42,111 bases of DNA from Candidatus Zixiibacteriota bacterium (lineage in GTDB: Bacteria > Zixibacteria > MSB-5A5 > GN15 > PGXB01), in assembly GCA_040753495.1 (NCBI GenBank), contig JBFMEF010000054.1, positions 1 to 42,111 on the forward strand, in the 5' to 3' direction. Position 1 is the stretch's first letter, and the number at the start of each line of letters is the position of its first letter. This document shows, one piece after another, positions 13,954 to 23,320 of the stretch. Position numbers and translations under genes: made by a program. The notes beneath the pieces are model-generated. The model searched no databases, was not told the DNA's origin, and was given only the letters and a program-made list of their open reading frames with translations.

Positions 13954-16677
13954 ATGTTTAGACACCGCGCCCAGTTTTTCGCCTTTGCGCTTCTCTCAGT
14001 CCTCATACTCTCAAGTTCAGCCAGACCCAAAATGGCTTCGACGGGACCGGCAACGGGGGAGATTCGCTATCTTAAACAGCGTGTTATCCCGGAAAAACCG
14101 AAAAACGTCAAGATTGCCTCCGATGCCTCCTTCCGCTATGTAGTTGTCAAGTTTCAGGAGGGTTCCTCGGTTCGGCTGCGCGGGAATAATCTTACGGCCG
14201 AGGCGAACCATCTGAACTCTGCCAGGCAAGCCGAGAGACTGCTGGCGCCTTATATCAACGGCCAATTTGAAAGACATTTCAAGGTAAAGTCAGAGCATGA
14301 GCTTGAGCGTGCCCGCATTATTGCCGAGGCTTCCTCTAAACACCAGCTTGCCGACCTCAATCTCTATTATAGGATTCAGGTGAACTCGGCTGCGGAAGGG
14401 GAGGATTTAGTCAACCGTCTCAATCAACTCGATATTGTGGAGATTGCCTATATCGAGCCGGTTCCGGAACCGGCCGGAGATATCGCTCCGCCAACACCTG
14501 ATTATGAGTTCTATCAGGATTATCTTTTTGCCGCCCCGGGAGGAGTCGATGCCGAGTATGCCAAGACCCAGCCGGGTGGTGATGGCGCCGGTGTCAAGAT
14601 TATCGACATAGAGTTTGAGTGGACCGAGACTCATGAGGACCTGGAGAAAGCTCTGGGCGGGACCATTGTCGGCGGAGGCGCTCCCTATGGCGACCATGGC
14701 ACGGCGGTGATTGGCGAAATGATTGCCGGAGACAACGGCTATGGCGTCACCGGTATCTGCCCCGGCGCCGATATCGGCATGGTCTCGGTGGCGACGATTA
14801 GCACTGCCGAAGCGATTCTTGTTGCCGCCGACAATCTCCAGCCGGGCGACCTGATTCTGATTGAGCTTCATGCCCCTGGCCCGCATTACAATTTCCAGGT
14901 TCGTTCTGACCAGCGCGGTTATGTCTGCATGGAATACTGGCAGGATAATTTTGACGCCATTCAATATGCCTGGGCGAAAGGTGTCATTGTTGTCGAGGCG
15001 GCCGGCAACGGCGCCGAGAATTTTGATGACCCGTTGCTTTACGGGCAGTTATTTGATACCACCTATCGGAATTCCCGCGCCATTATCGTCGGCGCCGGCG
15101 CTCCGCCCAGCGGCGCATATGGCACCGACCGCTCCCGCCTTTCCTTTTCCAACTATGGCGAAAGAGTTAATCTGCAGGGATATGGCGCCGGAGTCTATAC
15201 CACCGGTTACGGCGGGCTCTTTGATGGCGGTGGTGATTACAATCAGCATTATACGGCATCTTTTTCCGGGACATCATCGGCTTCCCCCATTGTGACTGGC
15301 GCCGTGGCTTGCCTGCAGGGTTACTACAAAGCCACTTTTGGCGTTCCTATGACGGCAGATGCCGCTCGCAATCTCCTTTATGCCACCGGTTCCCCACAGC
15401 AGGGGTTGCTTACTCAGCATATCGGTCCCCGACCGGACCTTGCTGCCGCCTTTCCGGCAATTGCCCCGCCTTCATCTCTTTACAGCAGTCCTATTTATAT
15501 AGACACCTCTGTGGAAGGCGGAACTATGGTCAATATTCCGGTCTGGCTGCATAACCGCTCTGCTTCGACATCGCTCGACTTCAACCTGGTCGGAAATGAT
15601 TCACTCCCCAAAATGACCATCGGCAACTGGTTGAACGCATCACCCAGCGTCGGCTCGGTGCCTACCCTTGATTCTGTCGTAATTACCGTAACCATCGATG
15701 CCACTGTTATCCCTACCAGTCTGACCAGATATAAAGGGATAGTTGAAATCTCCTGGGGACAAAGCGGCAATCCGCTTGATTCTATGCTGTACTTGCCGGT
15801 CTTCTTGACTGTCCCCTGCGCCACCGATACCACTTTCGCCGCCAAATCAAGCAACGACAGTGGCCCGGCATTCAACTGGGTTGATATCACCGGCATCGGG
15901 ACCTTGATTCCCAAGAATACTTATTACAATACTTTTTCGCCGACGACTCCTCTGGATGACGGCTCGGCTGGACCATTCAATCTCCCCTTCACCTTCAAAT
16001 TCTTTGGGAGCAGCTACACTCAGTTCTATGTCGGGGTGAATGGAGCCATTTCCTTCACCGATTCGGAAGTCAACAGCAACGGATATTTCAGCGGTTTTAA
16101 TATCCCGGGGAATCCTTTCTCCACCTTTGTCTCCGCCTTCTGGAATGACCTGACTATAGATTCCGTGCGCGGGGGACATGGAAACATCTACTATTATTTC
16201 AGCCCCACGCACGACACTGCCATCATTGAGTGGTACCGAGTCGGCAACTTCAATTCCGCCAGTGATACTCTAACAACTTTTGAGATAATTCTCACCAAGA
16301 GGGGCGACATCACGTTTCAGTATCTTTCGGTCGGGAATTCGGGGCTGCAGAGTACTGCATTGATAGGCCTTAGCGCCATTGACTGCCAGGCATCACCATA
16401 CCTGGACAATTCCGTGCCGGTGAACCACCTGGTGGGGAACGCCGATGCCGTTCTCTTTGAGAGGCAGGATCTTGCTATGGCTGGTGATGCCAATAACAAC
16501 GGCATCACAAATATTCTTGATGCCACCTATTTGCTCGCCTATATGTATCGAAGTGGTCCCGCGCCGATACCGATGGAAGCGGGCGATGTCAACTGCAGCG
16601 GGGCGATTAATATTCTTGATGTAACCGCTCTGATTGGTTACCTCTACAAGTCCGGCGCTGAACCATGCTATTACTGA
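13954..16677 (+). CDS. secreted subtilisin-like (S8) protease with dockerin
   Basis: The 907-aa product has a signal peptide (hydrophobic 9-22), a propeptide-like region to about 185, and an S8 catalytic domain with Asp218 (KIIDIE), His248 (GDHGTAV), oxyanion Asn352 (AAGNG) and Ser441 (FSGTSSASP). A long stretch of beta-type modules follows, including a region with FKFFGSSYTQFYVGVNG. The C-terminus (about 843-905) is a dockerin, GDANNNGITNILDATYLLAY and a second GDVNCSGAINILDV unit. GGAGG lies before the ATG. It is probably an extracellular protease tethered by its dockerin. Its dockerin resembles that of the VCBS protein about 4 kb upstream. Confidence 0.93.
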   Translation: MFRHRAQFFAFALLSVLILSSSARPKMASTGPATGEIRYLKQRVIPEKPKNVKIASDASFRYVVVKFQEGSSVRLRGNNLTAEANHLNSARQAERLLAPYINGQFERHFKVKSEHELERARIIAEASSKHQLADLNLYYRIQVNSAAEGEDLVNRLNQLDIVEIAYIEPVPEPAGDIAPPTPDYEFYQDYLFAAPGGVDAEYAKTQPGGDGAGVKIIDIEFEWTETHEDLEKALGGTIVGGGAPYGDHGTAVIGEMIAGDNGYGVTGICPGADIGMVSVATISTAEAILVAADNLQPGDLILIELHAPGPHYNFQVRSDQRGYVCMEYWQDNFDAIQYAWAKGVIVVEAAGNGAENFDDPLLYGQLFDTTYRNSRAIIVGAGAPPSGAYGTDRSRLSFSNYGERVNLQGYGAGVYTTGYGGLFDGGGDYNQHYTASFSGTSSASPIVTGAVACLQGYYKATFGVPMTADAARNLLYATGSPQQGLLTQHIGPRPDLAAAFPAIAPPSSLYSSPIYIDTSVEGGTMVNIPVWLHNRSASTSLDFNLVGNDSLPKMTIGNWLNASPSVGSVPTLDSVVITVTIDATVIPTSLTRYKGIVEISWGQSGNPLDSMLYLPVFLTVPCATDTTFAAKSSNDSGPAFNWVDITGIGTLIPKNTYYNTFSPTTPLDDGSAGPFNLPFTFKFFGSSYTQFYVGVNGAISFTDSEVNSNGYFSGFNIPGNPFSTFVSAFWNDLTIDSVRGGHGNIYYYFSPTHDTAIIEWYRVGNFNSASDTLTTFEIILTKRGDITFQYLSVGNSGLQSTALIGLSAIDCQASPYLDNSVPVNHLVGNADAVLFERQDLAMAGDANNNGITNILDATYLLAYMYRSGPAPIPMEAGDVNCSGAINILDVTALIGYLYKSGAEPCYY

Positions 16678-16711
16678 AGCCTGGTTCCTGAATTGACAGA
16701 TATATAAATCT

Positions 16712-16741
16712 CCGCCCACTGCTAAAGTGGGCGGATTTTTT
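16712..16741 (+). terminator. strong Rho-independent terminator after the protease gene
   Basis: CCGCCCACT and AGTGGGCGG form nine perfect pairs around loop GCTAA, followed by ATTTTTT. It separates the protease gene from convergent nuoN. Confidence 0.9.
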
Positions 16742-16754
16742 AGTCTTCTTTAAA

Positions 16755-18200
16755 TTAAATCAGGGAAAAGATACTGAGGCGAGTGAGAGCCACCCAATAT
16801 TGGGGGAATAATCCCAGCGCCACGGTGCCAATGGCTGTAATCAGTAGCACCGCGGCCATTGCCGGCTTCAGCGAAAGCGGCATAAATTCCATGTCAGTCT
16901 TGCCAAAATATGCCGCCACGACAATCCGCAAATAATAATATACTGAAATGAAACTGTTCATCACGCCGATAATTGCCAGCCAGATATAACCCTGCTTGAT
17001 AGCCTCGGAGAAAATATAGAATTTCCCAAAAAATCCTGCCGTCGGTGGGAAACCGGCTAGCGAGAGCATGAAGAATGCCAGGAGAGCCGCCAGGTAAGGA
17101 TGCCGCCCCGATAGTCCTTTGACTTCGTCGATTGATGCCGTGCTTCCCTCCCGGCTGTCCAGCATCGTTACCAGCGCAAAACCGCCCAGGTTGAAAAAGG
17201 AATAAGCCAGAAGATAGAATATGGCGGCCGAGACCGCCCCTTCGCCGCCGGCGGTCAATGCCACCAGTAAATAACCGGCGTGCGCTATGGAAGAATATGC
17301 GAGAAGTCTCTTAATATTATCCTGATAAATAGCCAGAATATTGCCGACCGTCATTGTCAACACCGCCACGACCCAGAAGAGCCATTGCAGCTCCTCAATC
17401 CCACCGAAACCAAAAATAAAAATACGCAGAAGCGCGGCAAATCCGGCCGCTTTTGGCGCCACCGAGAAGAAGGCGGTGACCGGCGTGGGCGCTCCCTGGT
17501 ACACGTCCGGCACCCACATATGAAAAGGCACTGCCGCCACCTTGAAACCAAATCCTATCAGCACCAAAACCGCCCCGGAATACAGGAAGAGCCCCGAATG
17601 CGTCGCCAGAAAACCGAAATCCATCACAATCCGGCGCAAATCAGTGGTTCCGGCTGCTCCGTAGATGAAGGCAATCCCAAGAAGCAGAAATCCGGTCGCA
17701 AATGCTCCCATCATGAAATACTTAATTCCCGACTCGTTGGATTCGTCGCTGTGGCGCGCAAAGCCCGCCATCACATATAGCGGCACCGACATTATTTCCA
17801 ATCCCAGGAATATCACCACCAGGTCGGAACTTCCCGCCATCGTCATCATCCCCATCGCCGAAAACAGCAGCAATGGATAGAATTCGAACCGCTCAATTCC
17901 GCGCGATATCAAATAGGCGCGCGACATCAGAAGCGAGACACTCGTGGCAATCAGGAAAATGACCTTGAAGAAGACGGCGAAGTTGTCCACCTGTACCATG
18001 CCGTAGAATCCTGAAGAGAGCTCATCCCATTGCTGCAGCGACAATATAAGCGCCACCGCCAACCCCGCTAAGGCAAGATAGGCAATGAGCGCTTTATTCT
18101 TTATTAAATTGCCGGCGAGAAGCAGCGCCATGGCGACTGCCAGAATCACCAATTCTGGCGCAATAATTCCAAAATCGAGGGCCGCTGATTTTATATCCAT
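16755..18200 (-). CDS. nuoN: NADH-quinone oxidoreductase subunit N
   Basis: NuoN is one of three antiporter-like proton-pumping subunits in the membrane arm of complex I. The 481-aa protein has about 14 membrane helices. It shows the conserved core GLEIMSVPLYVMAGF, the lysine-bearing FKVAAVPFHMWVPDVYQGAPTPV and DNIKRLLAYSSIAHAGY. It is the last gene of the nuo operon, 47 bases after the inserted glutaredoxin gene; that gap is the largest in the distal part of the operon. Confidence 0.97.
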   Translation of the reverse strand: MDIKSAALDFGIIAPELVILAVAMALLLAGNLIKNKALIAYLALAGLAVALILSLQQWDELSSGFYGMVQVDNFAVFFKVIFLIATSVSLLMSRAYLISRGIERFEFYPLLLFSAMGMMTMAGSSDLVVIFLGLEIMSVPLYVMAGFARHSDESNESGIKYFMMGAFATGFLLLGIAFIYGAAGTTDLRRIVMDFGFLATHSGLFLYSGAVLVLIGFGFKVAAVPFHMWVPDVYQGAPTPVTAFFSVAPKAAGFAALLRIFIFGFGGIEELQWLFWVVAVLTMTVGNILAIYQDNIKRLLAYSSIAHAGYLLVALTAGGEGAVSAAIFYLLAYSFFNLGGFALVTMLDSREGSTASIDEVKGLSGRHPYLAALLAFFMLSLAGFPPTAGFFGKFYIFSEAIKQGYIWLAIIGVMNSFISVYYYLRIVVAAYFGKTDMEFMPLSLKPAMAAVLLITAIGTVALGLFPQYWVALTRLSIFSLI

Positions 18201-18247
18201 ATTCGCTTTTACCTTAGAACGCCACCCGGGCGTTCCTGCTAAATGCC

Positions 18248-18460
18248 TCAGCCTCCGCCAAAGCCTACTTTGACCGCTCCATCTTCAATAATGACCGGTA
18301 CAATCGCCTGTCCGCCTGCAATTCGTATTGCCTCTTCTTTTGCTCCTTTTACAGAGTAGACGTCTATCTCCTTAAAAGGTATCCCCTCTTTGGTGTAATG
18401 TTCCTTGGCAGCAGCGCAATACGGGCATCCCGGCTTGGTGTAAATGGTAACCTCGGGCAT
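18248..18460 (-). CDS. glutaredoxin-like thiol-disulfide protein inside the nuo operon
   Basis: A 70-aa thioredoxin-fold protein: MPEVTIYTKPGCPYCAAAK has the CPYC active site, and QAIVPVIIEDGAVKVGFGGG carries the cis-proline and the C-terminal glycine-rich end common in short glutaredoxins. I prefer the ATG at 18460, because GGAGG lies five bases before it; an in-frame ATG at 18472 would overlap the nuoM stop. It begins one base after nuoM and precedes nuoN, so it is cotranscribed with complex I. Substrate unknown; it could maintain thiols or assist Fe-S or cysteine chemistry during assembly, but this is speculation. Confidence 0.88.
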   Translation of the reverse strand: MPEVTIYTKPGCPYCAAAKEHYTKEGIPFKEIDVYSVKGAKEEAIRIAGGQAIVPVIIEDGAVKVGFGGG

Positions 18461-18461
18461 T

Positions 18462-20042
18462 TCATCCTCCATCTACTTTCAGTGTGTAACTCTCTTTCGT
18501 TCCCAGGCGAAAAGCAACTCTTTCCGCCGCGGTATCCACACTGTCCCGACTGGACCGCTCAGCGCGGTGGACCATACCCAGAATATTTTTCACAGCCGGT
18601 TCCATCCTGACAAAAAACGGTTTGGGATAAATTCCAATCCAGAAAATCAGGAGCACCAGCGGTATCAAGACCAGTTTTTCACGCCCATAAAGGTCATGAA
18701 GATTTTCATTTACGGTCTGCGTAATCTTTCCAAAAATCACTCTCTGCAGCATCCAGAGCATATAACAGGCGGCAAGAATCACTCCTGTCGCCGCCAGAAC
18801 GGCGTAAGTGACATTTGCCTTGAAGGTTCCCAGGAGTATTAAGAACTCTCCGACGAATCCGTTTGTCAGCGGCAAACCTATTGACGACAATGCCACAATC
18901 ATGAAAAACACCGAAAAAACCGGCATCGATTTCGCCAATCCGCCGAACTCCGATATCAACCGGGTATGCCGCCGCTCGTATATCATGCCGACAATTAAGA
19001 AGAGCGCCCCGGTGGAGATGCCATGATTAATCATCTGAATCACGGCTCCTTCCAACCCCTGCACATTGAGCGCCATCATCCCCAGCATCACAAAACCGAG
19101 ATGCGACACTGATGAGAATGCCACCAGCGATTTTACATCCCGCTGAACCATCGCCACCAGCGCGCCATAGATGATTCCGATAATCGCCAGAATCGATATT
19201 AGCGGCACAAATTTTAAGGTTGCCTCGGGGAATAGCGGCAGGCAGATGCGGATGAAGCCGTATATTCCCATCTTCAAGAGCACGCCGGCAAGTATAACCG
19301 AACCGGCCGTGGGCGCCTCCACATGGGCATCGGGAAGCCAGGTATGGAAGGGCCAGACCGGCACTTTGATGGCAAACGCCAGCGCAAATGCCAGAAACAT
19401 GTAGGTCTGCGCTCCCAGCGGAATCGGCATCTGATATATCTTCAGCAGGTCAAAACTGTACTCCCCGGCATAGCCGTGGTACATGAAGAACAGATAAAGA
19501 AGCGCTACCAGCATCAGAAGCGACCCGAACATCGTGAAGAGAACAAATTTTATTGCCGCATAGATTTTTCTTGGTCCGCCCCAGACACCTATCAGGAAAT
19601 ACATCGGTATCAACATCGCTTCCCAGAAGACATAGAATAAGAAGAGGTCGAGAGCGACAAAGACTCCCAGCATCCCGGTCTCCAGCAGCAGCATCGATAT
19701 ATAGTACCCCTTGACTCCGGTAGTAATCGCCCCCCACGATGAAACAATCGCCAGCAGCGCCAATAATGTGGTCAGTAAAATCAAGAGCAGCGAAATACCG
19801 TCAATCCCCAGATGATAATTGATTCCAAAGGCGGCTACCCATGGCAGATTGATTTCAAACTGCATCCCATTGGCAAAGGGGTCAAACTGCACATATAAGA
19901 AAAAGGAGATCAGCATGGTGATGAAAGAGACAATTATGGCAATCCCTTTTATGGAATCTTTTGCCTCTTTAGGAACCAGCACCAAGAGCGCCGCGCCAAG
20001 AAGCGGGAAAAACGTAACCAGTGTCAGTATATCTATACCCAT
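18462..20042 (-). CDS. nuoM: NADH-quinone oxidoreductase subunit M
   Basis: The second antiporter-like subunit of complex I, 526 aa with about 14 helices. Landmarks include LFYVFWEAMLIPMYFLIGVWGG with its conserved glutamate, the FAIKVPVWPFHTWLPDAHVEAPT block with the pumping lysine, and VQRDVKSLVAFSSVSHLGF. About 40 hydrophilic residues at the C-terminus extend beyond the last helix. It follows nuoL by one base and is followed by the glutaredoxin gene. Confidence 0.97.
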   Translation of the reverse strand: MGIDILTLVTFFPLLGAALLVLVPKEAKDSIKGIAIIVSFITMLISFFLYVQFDPFANGMQFEINLPWVAAFGINYHLGIDGISLLLILLTTLLALLAIVSSWGAITTGVKGYYISMLLLETGMLGVFVALDLFLFYVFWEAMLIPMYFLIGVWGGPRKIYAAIKFVLFTMFGSLLMLVALLYLFFMYHGYAGEYSFDLLKIYQMPIPLGAQTYMFLAFALAFAIKVPVWPFHTWLPDAHVEAPTAGSVILAGVLLKMGIYGFIRICLPLFPEATLKFVPLISILAIIGIIYGALVAMVQRDVKSLVAFSSVSHLGFVMLGMMALNVQGLEGAVIQMINHGISTGALFLIVGMIYERRHTRLISEFGGLAKSMPVFSVFFMIVALSSIGLPLTNGFVGEFLILLGTFKANVTYAVLAATGVILAACYMLWMLQRVIFGKITQTVNENLHDLYGREKLVLIPLVLLIFWIGIYPKPFFVRMEPAVKNILGMVHRAERSSRDSVDTAAERVAFRLGTKESYTLKVDGG

Positions 20043-20043
20043 T

Positions 20044-21981
20044 TTACCTGAAAATGAAAATCCCCATGATGATAATTACACCAAGCGCGAATACGGTAAC
20101 ATAACTTCGCAACCGGCCGGTCTGCATATGACGAAATCCCTTGGAAATATCGCCCACGAGATAGGCTAAACCGTTCAAAAGACCGTCAATAAGAATCACG
20201 TCGACAATTTTCCAGAGGAAAATCGACCCGCTTACCAGAGGTCGCACAATCACTGCTCCATATAATTCATCCACAAAATATTTCCCGTAGAGTATCCGGT
20301 AAATTCCTGAAAATGACTTTTGCATCCGACCGGCCAGGGCGGTATTTTTCAAATAGAAGTAGTACGCCATATATATAGAGAAGAGAACTAATGCGACCGA
20401 AAGGACCATCAGAAGAAGCTCCGTTGTCGCGCTATGCCCTGCCGACATATGAATCTCCTCCGACGGCGCCGCATGGCTGGCGCCCATTACCGGCTCCAGG
20501 AATTTCTCAAACTGGTTGCCACCTCCCAGAACATGCGGTATCCCCACATATCCCCCAATAATTGATAGCGCCGCCAGAATGGACAGCGGAACCGTCATTA
20601 TCCTGGGCGACTCATGAATATGCTCTCTGGTATGGGCATCCATTCGCTCCGAACCGTAGAAAGTCAGATAGAGCAGTCGGAACATATAAAACGCCGTCAG
20701 CATCGCCGTGAAGACCGCCACCACCCATAACCAGGGCGAGCCATAACTGGAAGAGAAGGCTTTCCAGAGAATTTCATCCTTGGAGAAGAAGCCGGACAGT
20801 CCCGGAATACCGGCAATGGCAAGAGTCGCCACCAGAAAAGTGAGATAAGTTGTCCGCAGTCTGCTTTTTAATCCTCCCATATATCGCATATCCTGCTGTC
20901 CCGATAAGGCGTGAATCACCGAGCCGGCCCCCAGGAAAAGGAGCGCCTTGAAAAAGGCATGAGTCATCAAATGAAAAATTCCTGCGGCAAAGGCAGCCAC
21001 GCCGCAGGCGGTAAACATATATCCCAGCTGACTTATAGTCGAATATGCCAGTACCCGCTTTATATCATTTTGAGTCATGGCAATGGTTGCGGCAAGAAGC
21101 GCGGTAGCCATCCCCACAATAGCCACTATCATGAGAGTTGTCGGAGCCATCATATACAGCACATTGGAGCGCGCAATCATATAGACCCCGGCGGTAACCA
21201 TGGTGGCGGCATGTATCAAAGCCGAGACCGGCGTGGGACCTTCCATAGCGTCCGGCAACCAAACATATAGCGGAATCTGCGCCGACTTGCCGGTCGCTCC
21301 CAGAAACAGCAGAAGCGTCGCCGCCGTAATCAATCCGCCTCCGGCAATAAATATTTCCGGCGCCCGCTCAAAGACGGCCGTGAAATTAAGGGAGCCGACC
21401 TGCCAGAAGATAATGAACATCCCCAGCAGAAACCCGAAATCGCCAATGCGGTTGACGATAAAGGCTTTTTTCCCGGCATCGCTGGCCGACTGCTTTTCAA
21501 ACCAGAACCCGATTAGCAGGTAACTGCAAAGCCCAACCCCTTCCCACCCCACAAACATCAGCAGATAATTATTGGCTAAGACTAAAGTCAGCATCGAAAA
21601 CACAAAAAGATTCAGATAGGTAAAATATCGCCCGTAACCCTTGTCATCGTGCATGTATCCGACCGAATAGAGATGAATCAAGAACCCGACTCCCGAAACC
21701 ACCAGCGCCATAACCGCCGAAAGCGGGTCAAACAGAAAACCGAAATTTACGGAAAACTCTCCTGATGGAATCCAGGAAAAAAGCACTTCTTCTATCTGAC
21801 GTTCTGTCTCGGGAAGCGCCAGCAGATTGAAAAATGTCTTTAGACTCCAGATAAATGACAGCCCCACCGAACCGCATCCGATAATGGAGATGAGCCTTTT
21901 ATTCAGCCGTCCCAAAAGCAGGCCATTGAGCAGAAATCCCGCCAGGGGAAAAATCGGTATTAAATATAGCGAATAATCCAT
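20044..21981 (-). CDS. nuoL: NADH-quinone oxidoreductase subunit L
   Basis: The distal antiporter-like subunit, 645 aa, with the expected N-terminal helices, the core LFVGWEGVGLCSYLLIGFWF, GKSAQIPLYVWLPDAMEGPTPVSALIHAATMV and NDIKRVLAYSTISQLGYMF. The C-terminal 150 residues include the stretch that forms the long lateral helix and the anchor helix. It lies 13 bases after nuoK and one base before nuoM. Confidence 0.97.
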   Translation of the reverse strand: MDYSLYLIPIFPLAGFLLNGLLLGRLNKRLISIIGCGSVGLSFIWSLKTFFNLLALPETERQIEEVLFSWIPSGEFSVNFGFLFDPLSAVMALVVSGVGFLIHLYSVGYMHDDKGYGRYFTYLNLFVFSMLTLVLANNYLLMFVGWEGVGLCSYLLIGFWFEKQSASDAGKKAFIVNRIGDFGFLLGMFIIFWQVGSLNFTAVFERAPEIFIAGGGLITAATLLLFLGATGKSAQIPLYVWLPDAMEGPTPVSALIHAATMVTAGVYMIARSNVLYMMAPTTLMIVAIVGMATALLAATIAMTQNDIKRVLAYSTISQLGYMFTACGVAAFAAGIFHLMTHAFFKALLFLGAGSVIHALSGQQDMRYMGGLKSRLRTTYLTFLVATLAIAGIPGLSGFFSKDEILWKAFSSSYGSPWLWVVAVFTAMLTAFYMFRLLYLTFYGSERMDAHTREHIHESPRIMTVPLSILAALSIIGGYVGIPHVLGGGNQFEKFLEPVMGASHAAPSEEIHMSAGHSATTELLLMVLSVALVLFSIYMAYYFYLKNTALAGRMQKSFSGIYRILYGKYFVDELYGAVIVRPLVSGSIFLWKIVDVILIDGLLNGLAYLVGDISKGFRHMQTGRLRSYVTVFALGVIIIMGIFIFR

Positions 21982-21994
21982 CCCGTTTACGGCC

Positions 21995-22297
21995 TTACCA
22001 TTTTAGTAAGCTGAATCGGTCAGCATCAATGCTGTTCTTGTTGCGAAAGATAGTTATAATCATCGCCAGTCCCACCGCCGCCTCGGCCGCCGCCACCGCC
22101 AGCACCAGAAATACGAAAACATGTCCATCCATCAGATTCAAGAACCGTGAAAAGACAATAATCGCCAGATTGGCGGCGTTCAGCATTAGCTCTATCGACA
22201 TAAACATAATTATCAGATTGCGCGACAGGATCACGCCGGCGACCCCGATGGAAAACAGAAAGATGCTCACTATCAAATAATGCGGCATCGGTATCAT
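21995..22297 (-). CDS. nuoK: NADH-quinone oxidoreductase subunit K
   Basis: 100 aa and three membrane helices. The two buried glutamates of the proton path are present in MSIELMLNAANL and AAAEAAVGLA. It follows nuoJ directly with no spacing. Confidence 0.97.
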   Translation of the reverse strand: MIPMPHYLIVSIFLFSIGVAGVILSRNLIIMFMSIELMLNAANLAIIVFSRFLNLMDGHVFVFLVLAVAAAEAAVGLAMIITIFRNKNSIDADRFSLLKW

Positions 22298-22837
22298 TTA
22301 TTTGTCCTCCTCATCGTGGTCGGTCCGACCCCTCTTTGCCATTATCACGGCGCCGACAATCGCCACCAGAAGCAGTATTGAGGTCAGTTCAAAGGGATAT
22401 AGATATTGTGTATACAATAACTCCGCTACCGGCTTAACACTTCCAAAATCGGGCGTCGCCTCTACCATCAGCTTATCCATTCGCTCCGGAAAAGCGGTCT
22501 GTTTAACTATCATGAGAAGCTCAATCATAAGCGCCAGGGATATCAGCATTTTGGTGGCGCGCCCCAGCCGGGGACGTTGCTCCTCAAATCTCTCGCCCCG
22601 AAGATTCAAGAGCATGATTACAAACAGGAACAGCACCAGAATCGCTCCGGCATAAACAATAACCAGAATGGCGCCGACAAACATGGCGCTCAATTGAATA
22701 TATAAAGTGGCTTGCGCCAGAAGCGATACAATCAAATACAACACCGATGCCACCGGGTTGCGCTGCAAAATCATCATTAACGCCGCCCCAATCGCCATGA
22801 CGGCGGCAATGTAGAATATGACCAGTTCCAGAAGCAT
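22298..22837 (-). CDS. nuoJ: NADH-quinone oxidoreductase subunit J
   Basis: 179 aa with five helices. The third-helix stretch AILVIVYAGAILVLFLFVIMLLN carries the family's characteristic pi-bulge segment. Its start overlaps the nuoI stop by one base. Confidence 0.95.
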   Translation of the reverse strand: MLLELVIFYIAAVMAIGAALMMILQRNPVASVLYLIVSLLAQATLYIQLSAMFVGAILVIVYAGAILVLFLFVIMLLNLRGERFEEQRPRLGRATKMLISLALMIELLMIVKQTAFPERMDKLMVEATPDFGSVKPVAELLYTQYLYPFELTSILLLVAIVGAVIMAKRGRTDHDEEDK

Positions 22838-23313
22838 TAAAATATCCTTCGCACGCGCCGGATAATCCGCTTGAACGGTTTCTCCTTCTTAGGGCGATTG
22901 GCTAACATCTGCTCCTTAGTAAATATAAAGACATCCCGATTGTCATTAGAAAACTCATATTCATGTCCCAGAAAAATCGCTTCCTCCGGGCAGGCTTCTT
23001 CGCAGAAGCCGCAATAAATGCAACGGAGCAGATTTATCTCGTAAATTTTGGCGTATCGTTCCCCTTTTTCATTTTCGGCTCCTTCCATGTAAATGGCATC
23101 GGCCGGACAGGCCGCCGCGCATAATCCACAACAGACACACCGTTCGGTGCCGTCCTCATAGACTTCCAGATAGTGCAGTCCCCGATAGCGCGGAGCCATC
23201 TCTCTTTTCACCTTCGGATACTGAATCGTCACCGGTTTCTTGAAGAGATGCTTGAGGGTGGTGTAAAAACCCTTCGGTAGAGCGATAAAAACTGTTCTTA
23301 TGACATCAACCAT
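22837..23313 (-). CDS. nuoI: NADH-quinone oxidoreductase subunit I (two [4Fe-4S])
   Basis: The ferredoxin-like subunit that carries clusters N6a and N6b at the membrane interface. The 158-aa protein has two CxxCxxCxxxCP motifs: Cys59, 62, 65, 69 and Cys98, 101, 104, 108. The basic N-terminal helix and the GLHYLEVYEDGTERC lead-in are typical. It begins seven bases after nuoH. Confidence 0.97.
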   Translation of the reverse strand: MVDVIRTVFIALPKGFYTTLKHLFKKPVTIQYPKVKREMAPRYRGLHYLEVYEDGTERCVCCGLCAAACPADAIYMEGAENEKGERYAKIYEINLLRCIYCGFCEEACPEEAIFLGHEYEFSNDNRDVFIFTKEQMLANRPKKEKPFKRIIRRVRRIF

Positions 23314-23320
23314 AATTGTC

